Positions 23,332-34,914 of a DNA stretch of 64,000 bases are shown here, piece after piece. Numbering within the stretch: the first letter of the stretch is position 1; every line of letters begins with the position of its first letter. The DNA is from Paracyclopina nana (Eukaryota; Arthropoda; Copepoda; Cyclopoida; Cyclopettidae). The stretch lies in the NCBI GenBank assembly GCA_019096065.1, contig JAGUCH010000006.1, positions 5,414,001 through 5,478,000 of the forward strand. The letters are read 5' to 3'. The translations under genes and the position numbers were made by a program. Under the pieces are notes generated by a model. The model saw only the letters and a list, made by a program, of their open reading frames with translations, was not told the DNA's origin and searched no databases.

Positions 23332-24300
23332 GTCAGCTGACGTCTGCACCTGCGTTTAGGCAAATAATGGCCCAACACGGCAGGCGTACGGGGCATAAAT
23401 TCAAAAACAACGAAAACGCTGATTTCTTGGCAATTATTACCTTATCAAAGTCAAGATGATCTATAGTATAAGGTGAGCTCTATGCGCAGCTTTACTATAG
23501 CACGTCATCGGACTATGCTATGGTAGGGTGCAGGACGAAATTTCTATTTAAATCTGTGGATTTTTCTTTGTGTTAGAATATATGGATTCAAAATTATCCC
23601 CAAGAACCCTTAAAAACAGCCAGAATTTATTTTATGAAGAGCTAAAGTTTGAAAAAGGCTGGTAACACCTTCAGGCATGTGAGTGAGGTTTTTCCAGTTC
23701 TTGAATTTGAATTTCGCGCTATTTTTATGTACTAGCGCTACTGGAGCGCTCCCTAGCGGAGGACAAAATAACTATCATAGTTTTGTGATTCAAAAGTAGA
23801 ATTGTTCCGTCAGGATTGCTCGATAGAGATGCCCCTGATCAAAGTATTAATCTGACGTAATGTATGGGACTAATAGCTCTTTTTTGATTTGAGTCAGCTG
23901 ACGTCTGCACTGGCTTGCAGGCATAATGGCCAAACACGGCAGGCGTACGGGTCAATAACACAAAAACAGCGAAAAAGCTGCTTTCTTAGCAAATATTACC
24001 TTATCAAAGCATTAATTTGGCATAATTTACAGGAGCAATAGCTCTTGTTTTGAATTGAGTCAGCTGACGTCTGCACTGGCTTGCAGGCAAATTATGTCCC
24101 AACACGGCAGGCGTACGGGGCATAAATTCAAAAACAACGAAAACGCTGATTTCTTGGCAATTATTACCTAGTCCTGATCAAAGGATTGATTTGACATAAT
24201 TTACAGAGTTAATAGCTCTTGTTTTGATTTGAGTCAGCTGACGTCTGCGCTGGCTTGCACGGCCGGCGTACGGGGCGCAACCGCAAAAACAACATCACAA
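23332..24300 (+). repeat. Tandem array of ~167-174 bp units, each with GTCAGCTGAC
   Basis: Four units begin with the palindrome at 23332, 23893, 24059 and 24233. Each continues through TGGCTTGCAGG-like, CACGGCAGGCGTACGGG and AAAACAACGAAAA-like blocks, then TTACC..ATCAAAG and AATAGCTCTTGTTTTGA. Spacing is 166 and 174 bp for the last pairs. The first pair is 561 bp apart because a transposon sits inside unit 1; removing it and one TSD copy restores about 167 bp. The last unit is truncated. Confidence 0.85.
23452..23837 (+). mobile_element. Non-autonomous hAT-like element, 386-bp deletion derivative
   Basis: It is flanked by perfect 8-bp duplications ATCAAAGT (23444-23451 and 23838-23845). The ends are CAAGATGATCTATAG and, reversed, CAGGGGCATCTCTAT, so both start with CA and share about 10 of 15 positions. 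An 8-bp TSD with CA(G)GGG-type ends is typical of hAT transposons. Its sequence matches the 906-bp element at 60915-61820 in inverse orientation, but lacks about 480 internal bases, joined at a TATA microhomology. It inserted into a unit of the GTCAGCTGAC array. It has no coding capacity. Confidence 0.85.
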
Positions 24301-27000
24301 AAGTAAGATAAAGAACGTGGCCGTTTCTAGACGCGTGTGCTTCTACAATATTTTTAAGTGTCTCCCCCCGAAATAAAAGAGTGAGTGTGTGTGTGTGAGT
24401 CGCGACATGCATGATTTGGGACAATAGAATTAATTTGAAAAACGTTGTCGTCTCGACGCGCGAGTTTTTTATTCCAATCAACTCGCTCTCCTCCTCTTAT
24501 CCTTGTTAACAGCCAATCCCAACCCACTATGTAAATGAGCTAGAAGCCAGAAAAAAGTGGACCACCACATAATAATATTCAGATTCAGCTCATTTCAGCA
24601 GCTCTGAAAAGAAGGGACAATTTTGGCCATTATTATTGGTTTTGCACTTTTTTTGCTCGAAGTGAACACAAAAGCAATTTGGTTGTGCAAAGGCTTAAAA
24701 CTATTTTTTCAGGGGAAAATGCAGGTACACAGCAGCAGCAGCTCAAAAGTTTGGCGATATTTTAGGATTTGCAAACTTTTCAGGCTGAAATATTGCCACT
24801 GGAGCACCATTTCACTATAGCATAGTATATGGGCAGAAGTGAGTGAACATGCATATAAACCAGCACAGTGGAAATATTTTGACAAAAAAAGATATTCAAA
24901 AATCTGGCAGAATTTGAGACCTTTATTTAGGCTGGAAAACCATTTATGCATGCACAGAGGAAATTCCTTTTGTCGTCAAAATTTTGTGAACTTTTTTCCA
25001 GCAGCTCAGTCAAAGCAGAAAACGGTTTTTGAAAAAAAAGAGGGGAGATTATTATTGAATCTGTGCGTGGGGGTGACGTCCATATTATCCACACATGACT
25101 GAATGGGTCTCTGCATATTCTAATTTTTTCCATAAATCTGGCAAAAAGGAAAATTTTGAGCCATCTGCTCTTTTTAGCCTGGATATAACTCGCTCATGAT
25201 CCGACATTCAATCAATTGCCCTTTGTGTTGAGTTTCCCAGAAATTGAAAATTCAGCACAGATCAAAATGGGGGATAAATCCAATATTTCATCTGCTTCAC
25301 TTTGCACTACAACTTTTCCCCGCTTTTTTCCACTCGGCTACTGCTAATTAAATCAAATGGCACGAGCCCTTTGCACCGCGGTGAAAAACGCTGCTGCTGC
25401 TGATTTTTAGAGGCTGATAAGGAATTATGGCACTGTTTTAATCAGACAAACAGGTATTTTTATGCGCCGCAGTAAATAAAAAGCTCTTTTCTGGCCCTTG
25501 AACCATTACGAAAAAGCAGGCCATTTTTCAGCCTTTTCAGTATAATGCAAATTTGCAAATGAACCCAAATATGCACACTGATTTGGGAAAGTTGCTCAAA
25601 AATTGGAAAAATTGGAAAAAATGAAAATTATGGACTTTTGGACAAAGGGGTTTGGAAAGCTGACAACTACGTGTGTTGACCGGAAGCAGCAAATCAATCA
25701 AGTTCATTTGACACATCTGATGCTATTACGTAATGGCTGATGTATTTTTAACGCCTTACATATAATAATGATGATATTGATCTCGAACTTAATTTTCCGA
25801 GGTGCGAAATCAGGTGTTAAAAAAGCCTCTAGATTAGGTAAATGCATTTTTGACATAGAAAAAATAATTCCACCTCATAAAAAACGTGCTAGCAATATTT
25901 CAACACCCCATGGAATCCGGATAATGATCGGGGGTTTTCTGTTCAATATTTGGCAGAATTTCATTGAATTTTCCACATATTGGAAAAAAACGCGCGCGTC
26001 AAACTTGGAGGGTCACACATGTTTGATCATCATCGTGCTGAGCTCTTTTTTAAAAAAGCACGTGCTCTTATTGATCACGGTTGAATTGCCCGATTACCAG
26101 CACCCCTTTATATGGATTTTTTCACTAAAAAACCTTTTCACACCAAAAATGAAGTTTGACGTGTTTGACGAAGCCCGCTCCAATTTGTTAGAGCTCCCTT
26201 TGATTTTTGTCACCCTACCGGAAAACTGGAATGAAAAGTGAAATCACTCTATATTAAAAAGGGTGAAAAACAATATGGAGAATATACGAAAATCAATATT
26301 CTTGAGATTTTTAGCCTTAATTAATTCCCAAGTAATTTTGGGTTAGGAAACTCAAATTACACCTTAAATAAAGACGGAAAAAATATTTTGTATGCTTTTA
26401 AAGGCTTTTTTTGGCTTAACTTCAATCAGCTCAATATGCAAAGAAGTTGGAAAAAAATTATTTTTTTGGTCCACGTGGATATGGTAAAAAATGAAAAAAA
26501 GTGGGAATGTGATGGTTTTTGATCAGAGTAAGCAGTTAGGGTGGACTTTTTTTGTCATTTCAGCTTGCAGCTGCCTATAACTACGAACACTGCAAAACAG
26601 CCCTAATTTGCTGCTGCTGTACCTGTCGTCATGTTATTAGCATTGCATCTGCCAGATTTTGATGTGGTGGTGTTCAACTTAATTTTTTCGGTGCTTTTTA
26701 TTAATGTTGACTTTTTTCCCTCTCTAAGCCATGATTAATGAGCGTCTGAAGCTGCTTTTGTAAGTTTTTTTGTAACCATAAATTGTGGAAAGCTGGCTAC
26801 AATTGGTTTTGTCTTGATGAAAAAAAGTAATTATAGAAGGCATTGAACAAGCAATGTTTATTTTAGCGAAGATAATATAATATATTACTACTCACTTTAA
26901 GCTTCATTTTCTGCCATTGGGCAAAGCAACCCAGGTGCACTTCTAATAAGGGCGTAAAATACAGTTCCACTCGAATAACCCCACCACATTAGTAACCTAA
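24301..27000. other. Intergenic, no gene seen
   Basis: The longest open stretch (25768-26241, plus strand, 157 codons) shows no domain, no codon bias and no splice context, so I do not call it a gene. The remainder is AT-rich, with a GTGTGAGTG microsatellite-like run near 24380. Confidence 0.45.
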
Positions 27001-28140
27001 GCACTGGATGTCTATCTTTTTAATTCACCCAAGACTTTTACGCTTTAACATCTAAGCACTTGAAGCCTATTTATTCATAAAATCAAGCACTTTTGCTCGA
27101 GAAATTCTAGACTGAGCCAATTAAAAAGCCTAAGCTCTGGACGCCTATTTTTCATAAAATCAAGCACTTTTGCTCGAACAACCCAAGACTGAGCCAGTTA
27201 AAAAGCCTGAGCCCTGTACGCCTATTTTTTCGGAGAATCAAGCACTTTTGCTCGAATAACCCAAGACTGAGCCAATTGAAAAGCCTGAGCTCTGGACGTC
27301 TATTATTCATAAAATCAAGCACTTTGGCTCGAATAATCCAAGACTAAGCCAATAAAAAAGCCAAATCTCTGGACGCCAATTTTCACGGAAAATGAAGAAC
27401 TGAAGTTCGAATAACCTTTGGTATATCTGTTCAGCTTCGAATTCGCAAAAGTTCGACTGGTTAAAGTTCGAATCCGCAAAAGTTCGATAGGTTTAAAGTT
27501 CGAAAGGCAAAGTTCCAATCCGCAAAAATTCGATCATTGTTGCAACTTCTGCTTTTGCTGTTTTCATCTATAAAGGAAATTTCTTCCATATAATTGCGTT
27601 TTACTTAAGCCTCTTATTTTAGTACTGATCATTTTTACTCACTCTTGATAGCTTTAAGTAATCCACTTTTTCCACCTCTTTTGCTCACATGAGTTTGAAG
27701 TGTTTTGAAAGTACAAAAACTTAGGCATTTCATTTAAGGATGCAGTAAGATTTTAAGGAAACAAAGTATAGGTGAACACCTCATAAAACTGAATATGACA
27801 AATTATTTGATTATTATTAGTTTATAAAATAGTTTTAATCATTTAAAACTATTTAATCCACTGTTGGTAGGACGCTCTGTATATATGAACTTAATTTACT
27901 TTTATTGTGTTGAAAATATTTTACAAATTCGTTTCAAGATTTTTTTTGCTCTTCAAAGTTTTACCTATCGAAGTTTTGCGGATCGAAATTTCACTTTTCG
28001 AACTTTTACCTTTCGATATTTTGCGGATTCGAACTTGAACAGTACAATCTAACCTTTAACTTTGACAATTTAAAAGCCCTTGACGTCTAGTCATTCCGAA
28101 AAGCCCTGGACGTCTATTCATTCCGAAAAGTCAGGCTCTT
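27001..28140 (+). repeat. 77-bp tandem array, interrupted by a transposon
   Basis: About five units of 77-78 bp carry the blocks GG(A/T)CG(C/T)CTAT, AAAATCAAGCACTTTTGCTCG, AATAACCCAAGACTGAGCCA and TTAAAAAGCCT (the AATCAAG block recurs at about 27081, 27158, 27236 and 27313). The array resumes after 28057 with AATTTAAAAGCCC and GACGTCTA blocks in the same orientation and register, so 27420-28049 was inserted into it. Confidence 0.8.
27420..28049. mobile_element. 630-bp DNA transposon-like element with TTCGA-rich ends
   Basis: It is flanked by perfect 8-bp duplications TAACCTTT (27412-27419 and 28050-28057). The ends are imperfect inverted repeats containing CTGTTCA..TTCGAAT.CGCAAAA, extended by subterminal repeats of (A)GTTCGA and CCGCAAAA in opposite orientations on the two sides. 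The interior is AT-rich with no transposase. The 8-bp TSD suggests a hAT-type or similar non-autonomous element; the superfamily is inferred only. Confidence 0.8.
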
Positions 28141-31100
28141 TTGTGCCCAGAGGCCACAGTGTGCATTGTGTACATACTGAAGTAGTGCAAGAAAAGTGGG
28201 ATGCTTTCTAGCTAGCTAAAAAGTTTGAGAGGAAGAAGCTTTCACATCTGCCTGGGGAAGTGGAATGTCCTCAGACCAATTAGTTTATTAGACATCAAAG
28301 ACGTCAAGGCAACTAAAGAAGAAGAAGAAGCAAGAAGCCGAAAGAAGTCACAAAAACAAACCCAGACATTAAGGGATCAAAATCATCTGCATTGAGTTGA
28401 AAGGTTCCTTTGTGGCATCACAAAAAAAGGACTTTTAGGTTTGATCATCCATTAGGGACAAATGTCAGCATCTTTCTATGGCCAGTACCTTTTGAAGAAA
28501 CCACCTTAAATGGCCCAAAAGAGAGCCCTTTGTGTATTGCTACAAGCTTTTACTTATGTAAATGTAAGTCTACTTGTATCAATTTTAAAAATCCTTAAAA
28601 TTCCATCTAAGCAAGTAATTTTTGGGTTGAAAAGCCAGCTACTTTTTGAGATCTTTAAAAAGAAAGAAAGCAACAGGTGTGCTGTATACAATACAAAACT
28701 AAGTAGGAGTACATGAGTAGGGCCCCAACTTCATAACAAGGCATAAAGTAGAAAGCCAATAAGTGTGATGACAAAATGGTATAAGCCCGCCGAAAAAAGA
28801 GCTTCAAACTGTTAGTAGCTCTTATTGTGCTTCTATGGCATCTAGGAAGAAAAAAAAAGAAGAAAAAGTCCCTACTGCGTTGCTGCTGCTGTCGGACAGG
28901 TTGTCTGAGTTTGAGATAATTTATGGCCTCCAGAGAGCAAAACTACAGCCAAGAGAATGAGCAAGAAGCCACGTTATGCCATTTTCCCAGCTAGAAAGAA
29001 ATGTCGTCGCTCTGCAATCATAATTTCAGCCCTAAGGGAAACATATGAGCCAAAAATGGCCTCAACCTCGCATTCTTACGGCCATTGATGATGGCATGAA
29101 AATCTACTTTACTGCCGAGCAAATCACTCGCTACAAAGCCTCAAGCTACTTTCTAATTTACGGTAAAATCTAATGAATTATCGCCCTCAAGGTGCGAAAA
29201 ATTGGGATATTTCAAGCCTACCTTCACTGAAGATCCCTCGTCGCGGCTTTTCGTAATTTCGTCACTCTTTTAGCCTGTTTTTTCACGCTACTTTGTTTTT
29301 GTTTACGTTTGAGAACGCGCGGTGAAATTCGGTTAGGAATGTAAACAAATTCTGATTGGCCGACGCGCGCTCCAACTCGACGCTGATTGGCTCGTTCGAA
29401 AATCAAAACAAAACAGCGCACAAACTGGTTTTGTTTAAGAATTGAAAAGTTTCGGCGGATTGGGAAGTTATTTTCATACTAATGGAAGGTTATTCCATCC
29501 GCACTCAAGTTGTGAGTAGCAGTAGGAGCATCAGATTGTGAAGTTTTGTTGACAATTCTCAAGGAAGAAGAAGAAGAAAGTTGAAAGCTAGCAAGCTAAC
29601 AAGGAACAAACAAAAAAGCCTTAGGGAAAACATGCTGGGGGACCTTTTGGAAAAGAAAATGGCGCAAAACGGTCACAAAGCTGTGAGTTTGAAAGACAAA
29701 CGCTGCTGCTGCTTTTATACACTTTCCTTCTTCTGGCTCCCCTTAGTAGAACAGTATATGTCAGATAAGCGACGAACCAAAAGAACAGAGAACGAGCAGC
29801 AAAACAATGGAATTCAATTTAGCCAGCTTTCTTTGACTCTCCAACTTATATGGTTGTAGCCTCCTTTTTCTCCTCCCCTTGGACTTTATGGAAGCAATCA
29901 CCAAGGTTTCTCAAAAAAACACAACTCTCACAAATGTTCCTTTATTTATTATTTTTCCAAGGGCTTTCCTTTGTGAAATGGAAAAAATCCACTTGAGAAC
30001 ACTTGGCCCTTTGAACTGCTTTGAGATGACTTGACAAATAAAGTCTCACAGATGTGTTTTTTGACAATTTTTCTGTTTGTAGTTGCAAAATGTTTGCTTT
30101 TACGGGAGAAGGAGAGGAGAAAGCAGAAAATTCCACATGCTAGATGATTTTAAGAGCCCTTGTTCTTTGTGCAGAGTGCAGTGGCTGCTGGAAAGCCAAT
30201 ATTTTGACAATCCACCTAAGAAAAACATGATGTGCCCAACTGAAATGAGTCGTTTTTGTTCTTCCTGAAATCCTTGTAGAATTGTACAGTCTGTCCTCTA
30301 GATTTTGGCCCTCTCTCTTTTGCAAAAATTCTAAAAATTTGCAAGGTAACAGAACACGTTCTATACAATGTCTGAAGCAAAATTGAAAGGACAGACGGTT
30401 TTTTTCATGGGGGGAAAGTACATTCTTACTACATTTACCTAAGCTCATGTACGTTGTAGTGTTCTACAACTCTTGAATAATGAACAGGGCAAACTTTTCT
30501 CCTCCCTAACAGCAAAATGACATTTTCTGGTGGCAAACCGTGCCACAGCTTTCAAATTGAAAGCAACTTGCTTTGCTACCATATTTTCTTGCAGCCATGA
30601 GCTCGAGTGAGGGGACTTTAAGAAAGGGGTGTGTTAAAAAAGGATGTATCATAGCAATTCTTCAGTTCTCTCTGTAGTCGGAGCATCTTCTATTTATTGC
30701 TGTTGTTGTAGTGTTGATTCATTGCTTCAGTGGACAAAAACTCAGCTTTCTTCTTCAAAGCAATCGTTGAGCCTGGAAATTAGAAAATGGAAGCTGAACC
30801 AGGAGAGCAGCTGCATCTGTGTACTACTAGAGCAAGGAGATGAGCAACTTTTCTTCAGTAGTCGTCATAAGAAACTTATTTTTCATCATTCTGCTGCTAT
30901 ACTGGCTACATTGCATTGGAAGAAAAATTCGAGCAACTCAAATGGCCTCTTTTTTTCATATTGAGGCTGCTTTGCTTGGTCGAGGCCGATGGAAACTTTT
31001 GTGAATTGAGGCCACTTGTGCAGCAGCCATTCTACAGTTTTTCAGTCTTCAGCGCTCGCATTGAGGAAACAATTGGAAAACGAAAGCAGAAAACTTTGGA

Positions 31101-34100
31101 GGCAGCTCTCAAAAACTGCTTCGAAACTAGCAAACACTGGTATATATGAATGTGATGTGTGAGTCTTTTCTCCACTTTTTCTTGGGCTTTCACTTTTGAT
31201 TACGTTTGCTTTAAAGTTTGGAAAGTTAAAGCTCCACGAACAAAAGAAGTAAATCCACGATTAGTTTTAGCAGGATTTGTGGGGAGCTTTCTTGTGAAAG
31301 CAATTTCAGACTTGTCCACAGCTGAGTTGTTCTCTTGAAAATATGATGGCTCCAAAATGAAGTAACACAACTTTGGAAGGGAAGAAAGGAGGAAGAAAAA
31401 AAGCGAAACTTTTTGAAGGCATCAATTTTCTTCACGCCTTACAATTTAGCAGCACTCACTGTGAGGAGCCTTGAGATTTAAAATGTCATTTTGCAGTTGG
31501 TAACTATAATTTTCTCATATCAATACAACTGGAAGAAGCTTGTCAGTAATTAAGGAACTTAATTCCCATGGGAACTGTGGACTTGGTTTTTCAACCTGGA
31601 AAAAGGGACTACTACGGACACCACTGCACTGTCGTAAAAAGAAAAGTAATTTTCCTGAGAAAGAGAAGAAGTTTTTGATATGATGGCGAAAAATGCTTGT
31701 AAGAAAAAAGGGGCACTGAGTGGGCTGGGGTTCTAAAAACAAAAAAAAAGTTTTGTCATGATTTATTGCTTTGCGCTTGCAGAGCCAAAAACCTAGAAGA
31801 AAATACTTCCACTACACTACAACTCTCCTGGCTGCGCCACATTTTATCCCAAAGGTGTCCTTACACTTTTGCCCTCCATCTCATAATAAAAATTCAAATA
31901 TTTGCAAAAACAACATGCACATTTTGTTGATTTTGTATGTTTCAAACAGAGAATTCATCTCTGACGTCATTAAAGTGCAAAGAGATTCAGCGCTCCATTT
32001 GGGGCGTCGCTCCGCTCGAAATTGGGGTACTTTTTCAATCCGCTTGCTCCCACTGTGGATTTTTGCCGAAAAGTTGATTTCATAAATCACCAAGGAGCTG
32101 AAGCCGCTGTCCCACTTTAATAACGCAAAGAGGCCGTGGCGACGACCGCCATCCTCAGCAGCGGCCTCCAATTCAATTAGAAATTTTCACGTCCTCCCTT
32201 GACGGGATCCAAGGCATTATTCCACTATGGGGAAAATCCGGAGAAAAGCACCCAAAAAGTCTCTGCGAAAAATCCATATATTCAATACGGAAATCTCTGC
32301 TGTCATTATTCGAATTGTTTTCTTTTGGCGTTGTGGCTTGGGCATTCCATTATATGTTCACAACTGCACAAGTTTTGCTCCAAAAAAACCTTGGGCTCAT
32401 GAATCAAAATGATATAGGTAGACGGCACTGTCAGACTTATAATTTCACTGCTGCTTTCTTGCGTCCCTTTTTCACCGGGGTGGATTTATTGCAATTCTAG
32501 AGGCAAAAAAATGTGCAGAAGAGCTCAGCATTTGAGCAGGAAATCAAAATCCGAGTCTGGCTCGATTAATCTGAGGCGCTCGCATATATATTTGGCTCTG
32601 TAAACTTCGACTATAATAATAAAAAAAAATTACCTTAGTGAAGTTAAAAAATTACTGCAGTTATGGACGCAGAAGTAAATAATGGTTAAATTGGATTAAA
32701 TTTTGCCTGGTCGCTCCGCTCGTTTTTTGGGTGCGAGACCGTCAAAACTTGAGCCTTTATCCTTCAAAAGCGATGGGCGTTGGCTTCTTCCTCTTGCTTC
32801 CACAGTTTTTGAAATATGGCTCTAAAAGGGAAAGCAAGTTGTGCTGACTAAGTCAGCAAAAAACCGAGAAGATACAACCACTTCTTCTTGTGTTGGCCTT
32901 TGAAGATTAAAAATCCTGCCAAGTCCCAAAACATGTTTTTCACTCCACGACTGGAAATAAAAAAGCAATGAGGTATCCAAAAATGATGGAAAGCCCTCCA
33001 TTCAAAGATGCAGATTGACCAATTTCAGTTGCAGGAAAAGCATATGTGCATAAATGAAAATGGGGAAAAAAGGAGTGGAGCAGGCAAAACTCATTGGGCC
33101 AGAAAACAAGTTTTGCTCCTCCGTTTTTGCTTCAGCAGAAGAAAAACAATGCATACAATCATAAAAATCACAGCTTTCCCTTCTTACATGGCAGCATTCA
33201 GTGCGTAAAGATGAAAATCAGTCTGTTCTGTCCCATTTTGGGGCTGTCAATCGCAAATGCTGCAAGTTTCGGATCCCCTGGCAAACAATCCAAGCCAGAT
33301 GGATTTTGCAGTATATCCTTATGCTATAGTGAATCAAATGCAAAAGCAGAGAGCACTGAGAAAAATTAAAGACAGTACATATGCATCCTTATTACTATAA
33401 AAGCCAAGTAATGAGAAAGCTCTTCTTGTCAGTGTTGAAACTTTCCAATTTCCCTGACTGCTGCTGCTGCTGCTGCTGCAGTGTGCATCATCCTATATAG
33501 AATAAATGGTGTGGGGGTGGAATAGTTTGGTTTCAGTGAAAGCAGCAGCCTCTGAGCCACGGGGAAAAGTGCACAGTGGGGGAAAGCGGATGCACTCTGC
33601 CCTCAAAGCACCATTTTCCCCACTCCACAAAGCCCCAGGGTGGTTGAAAGGAGGGGAAAGCTGTTTTGCTCCTCGAGCTTCTGGGGTGGCTTTCTAAAAA
33701 GGGGTATTTTAGCAGAAGAGAGCTGCTGCTGCTGCTGCTGCTGCTGCTGCAGGGTGGGGGTGGACACAGCTAGTGGTTCTGTGTGCAGAATTGCATTACT
33801 ACTGCACATCAGCTGTCACAGTGCTAGAGTGAAAAATCGATGCATCAATTTCAGTTCATTGACATTTGCATTAGCAGAAGCTCCCTAACCCCTTATATGC
33901 TCTGCGCAATTTTGTCAACAATGGCAAAATAATGCCAGAAATGAGAAGGATGCACATCATTTTCATCTGTTTATCCTATTTAAACAGGATCTCGTGTTTC
34001 CACAAAACCCCTTTCATTCCTGGACAAAAAATAATAATTTCAATTTTTGCCAATAGTTTTAGATTTCGAATTTGCTCTGAAACGTTTTGGCAGCTTTTCA

Positions 34101-34686
34101 AACATTTTTAATCTATGCTTCTTATCTGATAACTAATTCCACTCGCACCTGTTTTCGAAAAAGTAATTATTAGATTTGCTGCCCGATAAAACTTGTGTGT
34201 GTCTAATGAACAAATCAATAGATACAGCACGCTCAGAAGTGTGACACTCTAGTGATTTTTCGAGTTTTAGCTAAAAATGCATTTTGCACAATCCTCAGGC
34301 GGGAATTCCAATCAATGTATGCGGCAAAGTTGAGTTTCGGCCCACCCACTTTTGAAATGTGAAAAAGAGAAAGCCCAATGCTAAATAAAGAGATGCTAAA
34401 AAAGTTTAAAGTTGACGCGCGCGAGGCTCTCATTGGTGGAGAGCCATTAAAAAATTCTCATATATGAAAGCCTTGCCATCATCCCAAGCTTCTCTGAAAT
34501 GGTTTATGAAAACGGCCCCCTTCCAACCAACTCTCTCTCTCTCCCTAAAAATTTACGAGCCACTACTTTCCTTTTTTTAATAGCTTCAATAAACGGGATT
34601 TCCACATTGAGTTTCTTTCGGCAGCCAAAAAAAGCTCGTATTTAACAGACCAAAAATTAGCTTGAGTGGATTATTTCAAGAGAGCC
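28141..34686. other. Intergenic, no gene seen; CTG microsatellites
   Basis: No supported gene on either strand. GAA runs lie near 28318-28328 and 29563-29575. CTG runs lie at about 33459-33480 (7 triplets) and 33722-33751 (about 10 triplets). Short frames through them encode only single-residue runs. Confidence 0.5.
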
Positions 34687-34689
34687 TTA

Positions 34690-34911
34690 GGCCCTGTTCA
34701 CCTGCATTATTATCAGCAAAATAACGCGCAATATTATGATGAAATTTGCAAATATCTGGTATTTGTAAAATCATTTTTCAGATTTTGCCTTCGGAATCGG
34801 TCTATTGGTACCAAAAGCCATCCTGCACAAATATAAAAATTCTCAGTTTTTCAGTATTTCTCTCCAATATTTTGCCGAAATAACGGCCATAATAAGCAGG
34901 TGAACAGGCCC
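34690..34911. mobile_element. Tourist/PIF-Harbinger-like MITE (222 bp)
   Basis: The terminal inverted repeats start GGCCCTGTTCACCTGC on the left and, reversed, GGGCCTGTTCACCTGC on the right, extending imperfectly to about 25 bp. TTA flanks both ends (34687-34689 and 34912-34914). A TTA/TAA duplication together with a G-rich ..CCTGTT end is the hallmark of PIF/Harbinger-type MITEs. No coding capacity. Confidence 0.8.
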
Positions 34912-34914
34912 TTA

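Noticed and set aside
25768-26241. 157-codon plus-strand frame
   Set aside because: No domain, composition like the surrounding AT-rich DNA, no splice or start context; probably chance.
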